Program-made: the position numbers and the translations under genes
The notes under the pieces: model-generated
What the model was told of the DNA's origin: nothing
What the model saw: the letters and a program-made list of their open reading frames with translations, nothing else
The model's database searches: none
Shown: in pieces, positions 48,995 through 58,063 of the stretch
Layout: every line of letters begins with the position of its first letter
How positions within the stretch are numbered: the first letter of the stretch is position 1
Source: Caldilineaceae bacterium
GTDB lineage: Bacteria > Chloroflexota > Anaerolineae > Caldilineales > Caldilineaceae
Direction of reading: 5' to 3'
Length of the DNA: 64,000 nt
Assembly (NCBI GenBank): GCA_958295845.1
Contig: OY282376.1
Location: forward strand, 1,997,022 to 2,061,021

Positions 48995-49918
48995 ATGGCG
49001 ACCAATACAAGCCTGCGCAACAGTCAACCGTCTTCAATTTTCGAAAACCTACAGCTGCGCCTGTTGCCGGAAGGATCGGCCAGTGCCTCTCGCTACCTCG
49101 CGCTTCTGATGATTCTGGTATTGGCCGGGATTTCACTCTTCCCGCTCTACTGGGCTCTCATTACAAGCTTCAAACACCCGTCAGACGTCGCCACCATCCC
49201 CCCTTCCTTCGTACTGACGCGGCCAGTTCTCAAAAACTATATCGACCTGATGACAGGCAGCGGCGTTGCCAATTCGCCCGTTTTGAAGTGGTTCTGGAAC
49301 AGCGTCTTCACCGGCGCAGCCTTCACCTTCGGTGTCGTCCTCCTGGCCTCTCTGGCCGGCTATAGCTTCGCCCGCAAACGTTTTCCAGGTCGCGACAAGC
49401 TGTTCTGGCTCATCATTAGCACAATGCTGGTCCCAGCTTGGTCGACGATCATCGCCTCCTACGTCCTGACCTTGAAACTTGGCATGCACGACACCTACTG
49501 GGCCCTGATCCTGCCCGGACTGGCGTCCCCGTTTGCCCTCTTCCTCTTCCGTCAGTTCGCTGTCACACTGCCAGAAGAGCTTTTCCAGGCCGCCCGCATC
49601 GACGGCGCCCATGAACTGCAGCTCTGGTGGATGATCACACTGCCGCTGTCCAGACCTGTTCTTGCTACCCTCGCCATCTTTACTTTCACCTACCACTGGA
49701 ACGATTTCCTCTGGCCTCTGTTGGTGTTGAATAAGCCCCAAATCTACACAATGCCTGTTGGCGTTTCCATAATAATGTTCCAGTTGAAAGGCACTGGTCC
49801 CGCCTACGGAATTGGCATGTCCGCCGCAATACTCATGTCGCTGTTGCCTATCATCGCTTTCCTGCTCATGCAACGCCAGATGATTCAGGGGATAACCATT
49901 GGGTCACTGAAGGGATAG
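48995..49918 (+). CDS. ABC transporter permease, MalG/UgpE-type
   Basis: A 307-aa permease with six hydrophobic helices after a polar N-terminal 30 residues. The EAA loop is EELFQAARIDGAHELQLWWMITLP (conserved Gly and Pro kept). It starts 15 bases after the upstream permease. The end of the gene lies 30 bases before the first of three PhyH-family genes, so importer and oxygenases are most likely one transcript. No ATPase gene in the window. Confidence 0.92.
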   Translation: MATNTSLRNSQPSSIFENLQLRLLPEGSASASRYLALLMILVLAGISLFPLYWALITSFKHPSDVATIPPSFVLTRPVLKNYIDLMTGSGVANSPVLKWFWNSVFTGAAFTFGVVLLASLAGYSFARKRFPGRDKLFWLIISTMLVPAWSTIIASYVLTLKLGMHDTYWALILPGLASPFALFLFRQFAVTLPEELFQAARIDGAHELQLWWMITLPLSRPVLATLAIFTFTYHWNDFLWPLLVLNKPQIYTMPVGVSIIMFQLKGTGPAYGIGMSAAILMSLLPIIAFLLMQRQMIQGITIGSLKG

Positions 49919-49948
49919 GTCAGCCAGCCCTTTAGCAAGGAGCTTTCC

Positions 49949-50854
49949 ATGGATTACAGTCACATCGAAAAACCGGACCTGGGCTACCGCTATGAGTTCA
50001 GCATCGATGAATTGGATGCCATGAATGAATGTGTGGAAGCCCATGGCTTTGCCATAATAAAGAATGTCCTGACCGAAGAGCTGGTGAAGGAGCTTCAGGA
50101 ATCCGTGGTGGAGGTTCTCGATCCGGACGGCACACTCGGCGCGGGCAATAGCTTTACGCACACCGCCTTCGTCGAGCATTCCCCCGCCACTTGGAAACTG
50201 TTCGACCATGAGCCCTTCATGCGCGTAAACCGCTTCTACTGCGGCGACGACGGCTTGACCATTCACCGCTCAGCCGCCATTATCCGCAATCCCGGCTCCG
50301 ATCCACTATCATGGCACACAGACTGGCATGGATTTGCCGAGGGTCCCCCCCAAAACGCCGGCGATGTGCTCAATAAGTTTCTTTTGCCCTCCGGGCTCTG
50401 GTTCTATATCACCGGCTCCTTCCCCAAGCACGGCGGCCTCGCCGTCATCGAAGATTCCCACGTGGAAGACTGGGAAGGGCCCGAGGGTTTCCAGCTGACT
50501 CCCGACAAGCGCTCCTTCCACCCTGAAGGAACCGAGCCCCACAGCTACGTCGGCTTCGACGTGCCCGGCATGGTACCGCTCTTTGGCGAACCGGTCGACC
50601 AGCTCGTCTTCGCCACGCGCACTTACCACGCCGCCTTCCCCAACCGCATAGACCGCGTCCGGCTCTCCTGCGGCGTCGGCTTCCGCCCGAAGGCATACAA
50701 GATCGACGCGCCTTGGCCGCTCCCCGACACCTCGAAGGAATTCATTAAGGCGCTTCCCGACCGTTTCCAGCACTATGTCGAAGAATATACCGGCATCCAA
50801 AACGACTGGCGGCCCGACGATGCTGAACCGCAAACCGATGCCATGATGGGGTAG
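49949..50854 (+). CDS. PhyH-family Fe/2-oxoglutarate dioxygenase, tandem copy 1
   Basis: A 301-aa protein beginning MDYSHIEKPDLGYRYEF, like the next two copies. Probable iron ligands are His123 and Asp125 (SWHTDWHGF) and His227 (TYHAAFPN); the 2-oxoglutarate Arg would be in NRIDRVRLSC. It differs from copies 2 and 3 mainly in residues about 95-147 (FYCGDDGLTIHRS, DVLNKFLLPSG), around the substrate side. AAGGAGCTTTCC precedes the ATG. It follows two ABC permeases and probably hydroxylates the imported compound, but this is inference. Confidence 0.88.
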   Translation: MDYSHIEKPDLGYRYEFSIDELDAMNECVEAHGFAIIKNVLTEELVKELQESVVEVLDPDGTLGAGNSFTHTAFVEHSPATWKLFDHEPFMRVNRFYCGDDGLTIHRSAAIIRNPGSDPLSWHTDWHGFAEGPPQNAGDVLNKFLLPSGLWFYITGSFPKHGGLAVIEDSHVEDWEGPEGFQLTPDKRSFHPEGTEPHSYVGFDVPGMVPLFGEPVDQLVFATRTYHAAFPNRIDRVRLSCGVGFRPKAYKIDAPWPLPDTSKEFIKALPDRFQHYVEEYTGIQNDWRPDDAEPQTDAMMG

Positions 50855-50993
50855 AGCTAAGCGTTCTACAGCCACTCTCGACCTGAAGCCGCCACCTCTC
50901 ATTCGAAGTTCCCAATTCTTGGTAGGCGGCTGGGTCTTTCAGGGCGTGGTAATCGGTCTATGCACGACAGTCCTGCACATGCCGGAGAAATGA

Positions 50994-51881
50994 ATGGACT
51001 ACAGTCACATTCAAAAGCCAGATCTGGGCTACGCCTACGAGTTTACCCTTGACGAAATGGACAAGGCACAGGAATGCATTGAAGCGCATGGCTTCGCCGT
51101 ACTAAAAAATGTGCTCACCACTAAACTGGTGAAGGATCTCCAGGAATCGGTCCAGCAGGTTCTCGACCCCGACGGCACGCTGGGCCAGGGCAACAGCTTC
51201 ACCCATGGCTCATTCATCGAACACTCACCTGCCATGTGGAAGCTGCTCGACCATGAGCCCTACATGCAGGCCCAACAGGTCTTCTGCCAGGCCGAGGATC
51301 TGACCATCAACCGTTCGGCCGCAATTCTGCGCAATCCCGGTTCCGCCCCGCTCGCATGGCACTCCGACTTTTGCGGATTCTCCAACGGCCCCCGTAAATT
51401 CTCCGGAGATGTATTGAACCGCGGCCCCTGGCCTTCCGGCCTCTGGTTCTATATCACAGGCTCACATCCAATACATGGTGGGCTGGCAGTCATCGAGGAT
51501 TCCCATCTTGAACAATTTGCAGCGCCTGAAGGTTTCCAGTTCACCCCTGATCGGCGCTCTTTTCACCCGCTAGGCACTGAGCCGCACAGGCATGTCGGCT
51601 TCGACGTGCCAGGCATTGTGCCCATCTTTACCGATCCGGGCGATGAGATCATCTTCGCTTCCCGCACATTCCACGCTGCCTTCCCCAACCGCATCGATCG
51701 CGTCCGGCTCTCCTGTGCAATCATCTTCCGCGCCCGCGAGCACACCATAGACGCACCTTGGCCGCTCTCCGCCGACGCGCAGGCCTTTATCGAGGCCTTC
51801 CCCCAGCGCTGGCAGCCTCTGCTCGAAAACTATGTAGGAATCGACGATGACTGGAGAGGCGATGAAGCTATGATGGGCTAG
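50994..51881 (+). CDS. PhyH-family Fe/2-oxoglutarate dioxygenase, tandem copy 2
   Basis: A 295-aa close paralogue of the flanking genes, with the same ligand positions (His123, Asp125 in AWHSDFCGF; His227 in TFHAAFPN). It shares the LNRGPWPSGLWFY and VFCQAE segments with copy 3 and not with copy 1, so copies 2 and 3 are the younger pair. It ends in a short GDEAMMG tail as copy 3 does. CCGGAGAAATGA overlaps the start region. A gap of 139 bases separates it from copy 1. Confidence 0.88.
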   Translation: MDYSHIQKPDLGYAYEFTLDEMDKAQECIEAHGFAVLKNVLTTKLVKDLQESVQQVLDPDGTLGQGNSFTHGSFIEHSPAMWKLLDHEPYMQAQQVFCQAEDLTINRSAAILRNPGSAPLAWHSDFCGFSNGPRKFSGDVLNRGPWPSGLWFYITGSHPIHGGLAVIEDSHLEQFAAPEGFQFTPDRRSFHPLGTEPHRHVGFDVPGIVPIFTDPGDEIIFASRTFHAAFPNRIDRVRLSCAIIFRAREHTIDAPWPLSADAQAFIEAFPQRWQPLLENYVGIDDDWRGDEAMMG

Positions 51882-52133
51882 GAGATGCAGAACCTAACGC
51901 ATCCTCGCCCTGACATCGTGGTATCGACTGCGCCATCGCACTGCGTTGCTCGGTGTAGCTTGAGCTTCAGGATACGCCAGCAAGGCGAAGATCATTTCCT
52001 GGCGAGTGGCAGAGGAAACACATTGCCCCTTCCGGCATTTTACCGAACGGAGCAGTTTCTTGGACGCAGCCCGGACAACAGCACACTGGGATAACAAACA
52101 GGTCACTGAAATTAATTTTGCAAGGAGTCTTTA

Positions 52134-53021
52134 ATGGACTACAGTCACATTCAGAAGCCGGAGTTGGGCTACAGTTACGAATTCACCCTTGACGAGCTCG
52201 AGGCCGCGCAGGCCTGCGTTGAGGCCCACGGCTTCGCAATTGTGAAAAATGTGCTCTCCGAAGAGCTCGTAACTGAGCTTCAGAAGTCTGTCAAGCAAGT
52301 AATCGATCCCGACGGCACGCTCGGCGAAGGCAACAGTTTCACCCACACCGCCTTCATCGAACACTCCCCTGCCATGTGGAAAATGTTCGACCACGAACCC
52401 TTCATGCGCGCCCAGCGCGTCTTCTGCCAGGCCGAAGAACTGACCATCAACCGTACCGCAGCCATCATTCGCAATCCAGGCTCTGCCCCGCTAAGCTGGC
52501 ACTCCGACTTCTGCGGCTTCTCCGACGGACCTCCCACCTTCTCAGGAGACATACTGAATCGCGGCCCCTGGCCCTCCGGCCTCTGGTTCTACATCACCGG
52601 CTCCCACCCCAAGCATGGCGGGCTTGCAGTAATCGAAGACTCCCACGTCGAAGACTGGGAAGGGCCTGAAGGGTTCCAGCTAACCCCCGACCAGCGCTCC
52701 TTCCATCGCATCGGCACCGAACCAGAAAGTTACGTAGGCTTCGACATACCCGGCCTCGTGCCACTCTTCACCGATCCGGGCGACGAAATCATCTTCGCCT
52801 CCCGCACTTACCACTCAGCCTTCCCCAATCGAATCGACCGCGTCCGCCTCTCCTGCGGCATCGGCCTGCGCCCGCGCGACTACCCCGTGACCGCGCCTTG
52901 GCCGCTCTCAGAGGATGCCAAGGCATTCCGGAAGAACTTTCCGGATCACCTGCAGCCGCTGGTAAAAGATTATGTTGGCATAGACGGTGAATGGCGCGGC
53001 GACGACGCCATGATGGGGTAG
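52134..53021 (+). CDS. PhyH-family Fe/2-oxoglutarate dioxygenase, tandem copy 3
   Basis: A 295-aa paralogue with ligands His123 and Asp125 (SWHSDFCGF) and His227 (TYHSAFPN), starting MDYSHIQKPELGYSYEF. CAAGGAGTCTTTA lies before the ATG. The 252-base gap upstream contains no gene and might carry a separate promoter. It is the last gene of the island; the next gene is on the opposite strand. The presence of three copies suggests different substrates or successive oxidations of one substrate. Confidence 0.88.
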   Translation: MDYSHIQKPELGYSYEFTLDELEAAQACVEAHGFAIVKNVLSEELVTELQKSVKQVIDPDGTLGEGNSFTHTAFIEHSPAMWKMFDHEPFMRAQRVFCQAEELTINRTAAIIRNPGSAPLSWHSDFCGFSDGPPTFSGDILNRGPWPSGLWFYITGSHPKHGGLAVIEDSHVEDWEGPEGFQLTPDQRSFHRIGTEPESYVGFDIPGLVPLFTDPGDEIIFASRTYHSAFPNRIDRVRLSCGIGLRPRDYPVTAPWPLSEDAKAFRKNFPDHLQPLVKDYVGIDGEWRGDDAMMG

Positions 53022-53180
53022 GGATCAAGTTTCCCGCAACCGCTCGCCTAAGTGTAGGTCTGACGTGTCTGGGCTTTTCGCTGCTCCAGTGAACGGTAGG
53101 AAAAATGATTGCAAAGAGTTCTCAAATTCGTGGCGGCTGTCCAATGTCAGCCGCCCGTCTATTTTTGTCCCCACGACCGG

Positions 53181-54143
53181 CTAGGCCCCGCTTCTCTCCA
53201 TCCTGACTGAAGCCACCCGCCTGCCATCCAATTCGAACTCTTCCCCCGGCCCTGTTACGCCAAAACCAAGCGCCTCGAACCAGGACCGTTTTTCCTCATC
53301 CTCGACCGAAACGACGGCATAGCATCTGCCCTCGCCCAGTTCCTGGGACTTGCCAATCGCCGTCTGCACAAGCTCTTCCCAGGTGTCCGAATAGCGCGCA
53401 TGCGCGAACGCGTCAATCTGGAACGCACCCCCATCATCCCTGCGCGCCGTCGACAGCCCCACCACCTTCCCCTCCGCCGTCTTGGCCGCAAACCACGCAC
53501 CGCCGCTCAGCCGGACCCGCCCAAAACGCACATAAAGCCCCATACACGAATTCTGTGTCGCATAGCGTGTTGAACAGACCTTTGTGTTCGCGTCCAGCAC
53601 CTGCCAGTCGTGCGGACAGAGGATCAATGGGATCATTGGAATACGGTCCGCTGGCGACGATTCTGCAATCGTTACCCTGTCCCCAGCGAAATAGTCCACC
53701 AGGAAAGCCTCGGGCGACTCCCCGCTCAGGATATTGGCCATCACATTGGCCCCAGCCAGTTTTCGCCACCCGAGCCGGTGGTAAACCCGCGCCGCCGCCG
53801 GATTGACCGTCCCCAGGAAGAACGCCTCTCCGCCCCCCGTGCGAACATCCTCCACCGCCCGGCTGCATAGCTCTGTCGCAAAGCCTCTGCCGCGAAATCG
53901 CGATTCCGTAGCCACTTCTCCGAAACCTGCCAGTATCGGCAACGTCTTCGATTGCATTGTGAAGCACGTGCTTGCCAGCCTATCGGCCTCTCTTCGCAAG
54001 AAAAGGGTTCCCCCGTTATAGTCCAATTCAGCGCCCAGGAAAACCTCTCGCGCAATGTCCGGCAAGACCGCCCCGAATATGGACGCCCAGAAAGGGAAAA
54101 GTTCGTCGATCAGCTCTTCAGGTATCGGGACTTCGTATCGCAT
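53181..54143 (-). CDS. Tandem-GNAT-like acetyltransferase
   Basis: A protein of about 320 residues. The N-terminal half contains the acetyl-CoA-binding GNAT core (ATESRFRGRGFATELCSRAV, with the R/QxxGxG/A loop, then AARVYHRLGW). The C-terminal half repeats the GNAT layout more weakly (GGAFQIDAFAHARYSD, TAIGKSQELG, SWFEALGFGVTG). Acetyl acceptor unknown. I chose ATG 54143, preceded by GGGGGTGG; the frame extends to a GTG at 54215. It lies downstream of dinB on the same strand, about 165 bases away. Confidence 0.8.
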   Translation of the reverse strand: MRYEVPIPEELIDELFPFWASIFGAVLPDIAREVFLGAELDYNGGTLFLRREADRLASTCFTMQSKTLPILAGFGEVATESRFRGRGFATELCSRAVEDVRTGGGEAFFLGTVNPAAARVYHRLGWRKLAGANVMANILSGESPEAFLVDYFAGDRVTIAESSPADRIPMIPLILCPHDWQVLDANTKVCSTRYATQNSCMGLYVRFGRVRLSGGAWFAAKTAEGKVVGLSTARRDDGGAFQIDAFAHARYSDTWEELVQTAIGKSQELGEGRCYAVVSVEDEEKRSWFEALGFGVTGPGEEFELDGRRVASVRMERSGA

Positions 54144-54308
54144 CGAATCCACCCCCATTGCGTAGGCTCCAACATGAAAGTCACCAAACGGCCTGAACAA
54201 GTCCTGTTGCGCCACTGGCCTAGAACCAATCTCTCGGCTCCCGAACTCAAACGGAAACTTGGTAGGCTCTCCATTTTTCTCTTCCGCTGAGGAAGCCTTC
54301 AGTTGGCC

Positions 54309-55490
54309 TCACAGGTCGCTGCCGCGCCTGATTGCATCCGAGCCGAACCTCTTCCGCAGCGCCTTCACCGCCTCGTTCAGCTGGTCCTCCTTGGCCCGCG
54401 CCTCGGGGTCCGCCGCCATATCGAAAATGCTCATCTGCCTCACCGCCGCAACCAACCCGCTGCATCCAACCCCTATCAACCGCACCGCCGCACCTTCCGG
54501 CCGGTTGGAAGCCAGCAGCTCTATCGCAATCCGGTAAATCTCTTCTTCGTCCTCAACCGGATGTGAGGGCGTAGTCTGACGAGTCAGAGTGGTAAAGTCA
54601 GTCCAACGCAACTTCAGACTGACAGTACGCGCCGCCAGCCCCCCGCGCCGCAAACGAGCCCCGACCTGGCCCGCCTGCTGCCGCAACGCCCGTCGCAGCG
54701 TCTCCGTATCTACCACATCCTGAACGAAAGTCGTCTCCTGGCTGATCGACTTGGCCTCCCGCTCAGTCACAACCGGCCGCTGGTCGATTCCCCGCGCCTG
54801 CCTCTGCAGATCGCGGCCCAGCTTGCCGAACTGCTGCGCCAACTCTTCCCCAGATGCCGCCAGCACATCGCTCACCTTGTGAACGCCTATCGCGGCCAGC
54901 CGCTCCCGCGTGCGCGGCCCAACCCCCCACAACGCGTCCACCGGCAGCAGCGCCAGGAACTCAGCCTCCCTACCAGGAGGGACCACTTGGATCGCTCTCG
55001 GGTAGTCCCCTGTCTGCACCGCCGCCTTGCCAACATCCGTCGCGATCTTCGCCACCAGCTTATTCGTCGCCACACCCAGCGAAGAAGGCAGTCCCAGCTT
55101 CTCCTCAACCTGTGACTGCACCATCCTCGCTAATTCAGACGCGTACTCCGGCCGCTCCGTCACCTCAAGAAACGCCTCGTCGATCGAAAGCTGCTCCACC
55201 AGGGGCGTCACCCCGTGCAGAATCTCCATCACCTGCCCCGAAACCTGACCGTACTCCCGCATGTCCGGCGGCAGGACGCGCAATGCCGGACACAGTCGCA
55301 CGGCCTGCGACATGCCCATCGCCGAGCGAATGCCAAACTGTCGCGCCGCATAGGAACAGGAGGATACAACCCCCCTGCTCTCCGGCCGGCCGCCAACCGC
55401 AAACGGAACCCCCTTCAACTCGGGGTGCCGCAGCTCTTCAACTGCACAGTAAAAGGCGTCGAGATCGAAGTGAAGAATCTTGCGAACCAT
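54309..55490 (-). CDS. dinB: DNA polymerase IV (Y-family)
   Basis: A 393-aa Y-family translesion polymerase. Visible are the palm metal site HFDLDAFYCAVEE (Asp9), SCSYAARQFGIRSAMG (steric gate region), the catalytic SIDEAFLEVTE, GVATNKLVAKIATD, and the HhH region LWGVGPRTRERLAAIGV. The little-finger domain follows to the C-terminus. It copies past damaged bases with low fidelity and is often SOS-regulated; I found no LexA-like site by eye. Confidence 0.95.
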   Translation of the reverse strand: MVRKILHFDLDAFYCAVEELRHPELKGVPFAVGGRPESRGVVSSCSYAARQFGIRSAMGMSQAVRLCPALRVLPPDMREYGQVSGQVMEILHGVTPLVEQLSIDEAFLEVTERPEYASELARMVQSQVEEKLGLPSSLGVATNKLVAKIATDVGKAAVQTGDYPRAIQVVPPGREAEFLALLPVDALWGVGPRTRERLAAIGVHKVSDVLAASGEELAQQFGKLGRDLQRQARGIDQRPVVTEREAKSISQETTFVQDVVDTETLRRALRQQAGQVGARLRRGGLAARTVSLKLRWTDFTTLTRQTTPSHPVEDEEEIYRIAIELLASNRPEGAAVRLIGVGCSGLVAAVRQMSIFDMAADPEARAKEDQLNEAVKALRKRFGSDAIRRGSDL

Positions 55491-55698
55491 CCACGTGGCC
55501 CCCAGCTACCTCCCTCCATCACAGGTCCCACTCCAATCGTATTTTAGCACAAACGCCTCTACCCCTTTTGGCGACTTTCAGCGAAGCCGGATATGATGTG
55601 CCTCAAGAGAAGGGAAGTCATCCACGTGATAAAACCGTGTCCTGGGCAGTCCGCAACTTCCCTCCTGGTCCACTTCTCCCTTACCAAAGGCTGATCAA

Positions 55699-56661
55699 AT
55701 GAGGGACATGCCGCGCAGAAGTCCTTTCGGCCCGGCCTTGTCACAAGGCGGCGACAACAAGGGCAACGCACGCGGTACCGCGCTCATAATCAGCCTCCTG
55801 ATGATAGACAGTCTCCACTATGTTTTCGCCCGCCTCGTCTTTCCCTACATCGAGCCCGCCTTAGGGGCCTTCTATATAATCGCTGTCGCCCTGGTGGAAG
55901 TCGGCCTGCTTGGCCTCATAACACGCAGACTGAGCCTGGCGCCCCTTCGTCGCATGTGGCCCACATTCCTCGCCATTGGCATGTGCGTGGCAGTCAGTAC
56001 AAGACTCAACTATGAGGCCATGGCCTTTATCGACCCCGGCGTCGCCGCCTTGGTCGGCAAAATGACAGTCCTCTTCAGCCTCGGCTTCGGCCTCCTCTGG
56101 TTGGGTGAACGATTCACTCTGATGCAAGGCGTCGGTTCGGGAATCGCCGTCGTCGGGCTAGCCGTCATCTCCTTCCAACCCGGCGACTACCTCGGAATCG
56201 GCGCCATGATGATTCTCCTCTCAACCTTCATCTATGCGCTGCACGCCGCCCTGACCAAACGCAACATGGGGGAAGTCGACCTCCTTAACTTCTTCTTCTA
56301 CCGCCTCCTCCTGACCGCGGCCTTCCTCGCCCTCTTCAATCTCGCCCGCGGAAACTTCGCCCTTCCCTCAGCCCAGGCATTTCCCATACTCCTGCTTGTC
56401 GGCACTGTCGACGTCGTCGTCAGCCGTTTCCTCTACTACTGGACATTGCGAAAACTCGACATGAGCATCTTCGCAATTGCCCTGGCAGCCAGCCCCGTCG
56501 CGGCCGTACTCTGGTCCCAACTCCTGTTCGACGTATTCCCCTCACCCCAGCAACTGCTGGGAGGCCTCGCCATCCTCTGCGGCGTCGCCGTCGTCACCTC
56601 CGCCCCCGTCTTGGAACGAAGATTGCGCCGCAGCGCCAAAGCCGCCGACGCCACCTCATAG
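55699..56661 (+). CDS. EamA-family transporter
   Basis: A 320-aa drug/metabolite-superfamily permease with about ten hydrophobic helices in two EamA repeats (SLLMIDSLHYVFARLVFPYIE; IGAMMILLSTFIYALHAALT). The characteristic LGERFTLMQGVGSGIAVVGLAVI ends the first repeat. The N-terminal 28 residues are polar and may not all be translated; later starts are possible. Substrate unknown. It stands between divergent dinB and a long intergenic gap that carries repeat copy B. Confidence 0.85.
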   Translation: MRDMPRRSPFGPALSQGGDNKGNARGTALIISLLMIDSLHYVFARLVFPYIEPALGAFYIIAVALVEVGLLGLITRRLSLAPLRRMWPTFLAIGMCVAVSTRLNYEAMAFIDPGVAALVGKMTVLFSLGFGLLWLGERFTLMQGVGSGIAVVGLAVISFQPGDYLGIGAMMILLSTFIYALHAALTKRNMGEVDLLNFFFYRLLLTAAFLALFNLARGNFALPSAQAFPILLLVGTVDVVVSRFLYYWTLRKLDMSIFAIALAASPVAAVLWSQLLFDVFPSPQQLLGGLAILCGVAVVTSAPVLERRLRRSAKAADATS

Positions 56662-56857
56662 CTTCCCCCAGCCAGTCTCGATCGTAGCAAGCTGCCTCCG
56701 AAATCCAGCAGACCTAGGCGAGGCTGGATTCGCTGCTATTCGCTTGTATTGTAAAGACTCAGCCACAACTGATTCGCAACCCTGAGTGAGCCGAGCGCAG
56801 GTTTTCCTCACTCCTCTCTCCTCTACCCTCTCTCCTCTACCCTCTCTCCTCGCTTTT

Positions 56858-56971
56858 GGGCGTTCGGGCCTTCGGCCCTCTCTTGTGCAGGGGCTGCGCC
56901 CCCGCAACGCCCCGCCCTTGCTAGCCATCGAGTCTATGCTTCTCCGGCAAAATGTCTAGCCAACAGTGTCT
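56858..56971. repeat. Intergenic folded repeat, copy B
   Basis: Core 56858-56912 (55 nt): outer arms GGGCGTT/AACGCCC (56858-56864 and 56906-56912), hairpin GGGCC-TTC-GGCCC (56866-56878) and hairpin GGGGC-TGC-GCCCC (56890-56902). The tail to 56971 ends CTAGCCAACAGTGTCT, shared with copy C. It lies between convergent genes. Confidence 0.9.
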
Positions 56972-56993
56972 TCCCCTCCCATACTGTCTCAAT

Positions 56994-57032
56994 CCCCTAA
57001 CCCCTGGCCTCCAGCCCCTAACCCCCGCAGTT
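56994..57032. repeat. Heptamer array ending in GCAGTT, next to copy B
   Basis: Units CCCCTAA, CCCCTGG, CCTCCAG, CCCCTAA follow each other with 7-base spacing and are followed by CCCCCGCAGTT. Same plan as the arrays at 9448 and 60117, with C-rich units. Confidence 0.6.
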
Positions 57033-57290
57033 CTGCGCCCCCGCAACGCTCCCCTCCAAAAAGCTGCCTCATCTACCATACATCGTAGTTTCAGCGGTGC
57101 GTCCCATGCTAGGCGGCGGCCAACGAGTACGCGATGAGATAACCGAATGGCGGCGTAACTGAAGGTCGCGTCCACGCAGTCGCCGTATATGACTTAGTAG
57201 CTAACTAGGAGTTTCGGAGTGAAGAAGAGTGGTAGGAGGCTGAAAACAGGGAATCAACGGCAGCTATTCGAGTCTCCGCAAAACGGTCCC

Positions 57291-57956
57291 TTAGCGGTGT
57301 CCACCGATGACAACGATAAACTCGCCCAACAGTTTCTTTCCCCCCACCGCCTCCAACAGGGCAGAAACAGTTCCCCGCTGCACCTTTTCGTGCAACTTCG
57401 TCAAATCGTTCGCCAGCGCGGCCGGCCTGTCGCCGTACACCGCCAGCGCATCGGCCAAAAATGCCAACAGCCGGTGTTGACTCTCGTAAAAGACCAGCGT
57501 GTGCGGCGACTCAGCGTCCACTTTCAGAAAGCGCCGCCGCGCCGCCGACTTCCTCGGCGCAAAGCCGCGAAATGTAAAACTGTGCAGCGGCAGCCCGGAA
57601 AGCACCAGCGCCATGACCAGACCTGTCGGTCCCGGTATCGCGGTAACCGGCAGCCCCTCCTCCAGCGCCCGCCGCACCGCGGTAAAGCCCGGATCGGAGA
57701 TGCCCGGCGTGCCCGCGTTCGTAACCACCGCAACCGAGCGCCCGCCCCGCAGCGCGCCGACGATCCGCTCGACAGCTTGCCGCTCATTGTGTTCGTGATA
57801 GGAAAACTGAGGGGTGTCGATTCCGTGATGCTTCAGCAACCGGCCAGTCTTGCGCGTGTCCTCCGCCGCAATGAGATCGACCGAACGCAGCGTTTCCAGA
57901 GCTCTCAGCGAAATATCACCGAGGTTCCCAATTGGCGTGGCGACCAGATAAAGCAT
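57291..57956 (-). CDS. rsmI: 16S rRNA (cytidine1402-2'-O)-methyltransferase, short form
   Basis: A 221-aa SAM methyltransferase of the RsmI/YraL type. Clear family marks are [52 protein letters not shown] and [19 protein letters not shown]. It 2'-O-methylates C1402 in the ribosome decoding site. It ends at VVIGGHR, where E. coli RsmI (about 286 aa) continues with a C-terminal domain of about 50 residues, so that domain is missing here. The frame is intact, which suggests a natural short version. Confidence 0.93.
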   Translation of the reverse strand: MLYLVATPIGNLGDISLRALETLRSVDLIAAEDTRKTGRLLKHHGIDTPQFSYHEHNERQAVERIVGALRGGRSVAVVTNAGTPGISDPGFTAVRRALEEGLPVTAIPGPTGLVMALVLSGLPLHSFTFRGFAPRKSAARRRFLKVDAESPHTLVFYESQHRLLAFLADALAVYGDRPAALANDLTKLHEKVQRGTVSALLEAVGGKKLLGEFIVVIGGHR

Positions 57957-58063
57957 ATCAGCCCGTCAACAACCCGACCGGCAGTTTCTCCCAACCGAGC
58001 CGTCCACATCGGCTGACGGGGGCCAGCAGTTCCAGATCGCCCTGTCAAGCAAATTCAACCTCA

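Larger units (their letters stand above)
56662..57290. other. Intergenic region holding repeat copy B, no gene seen
   Basis: About 630 bases between the convergent EamA transporter and rsmI genes. It contains pyrimidine-rich CTCTCCTC runs, the folded repeat copy B, the heptamer-like array from 56994 and then unremarkable sequence. No gene is supported. Confidence 0.6.
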
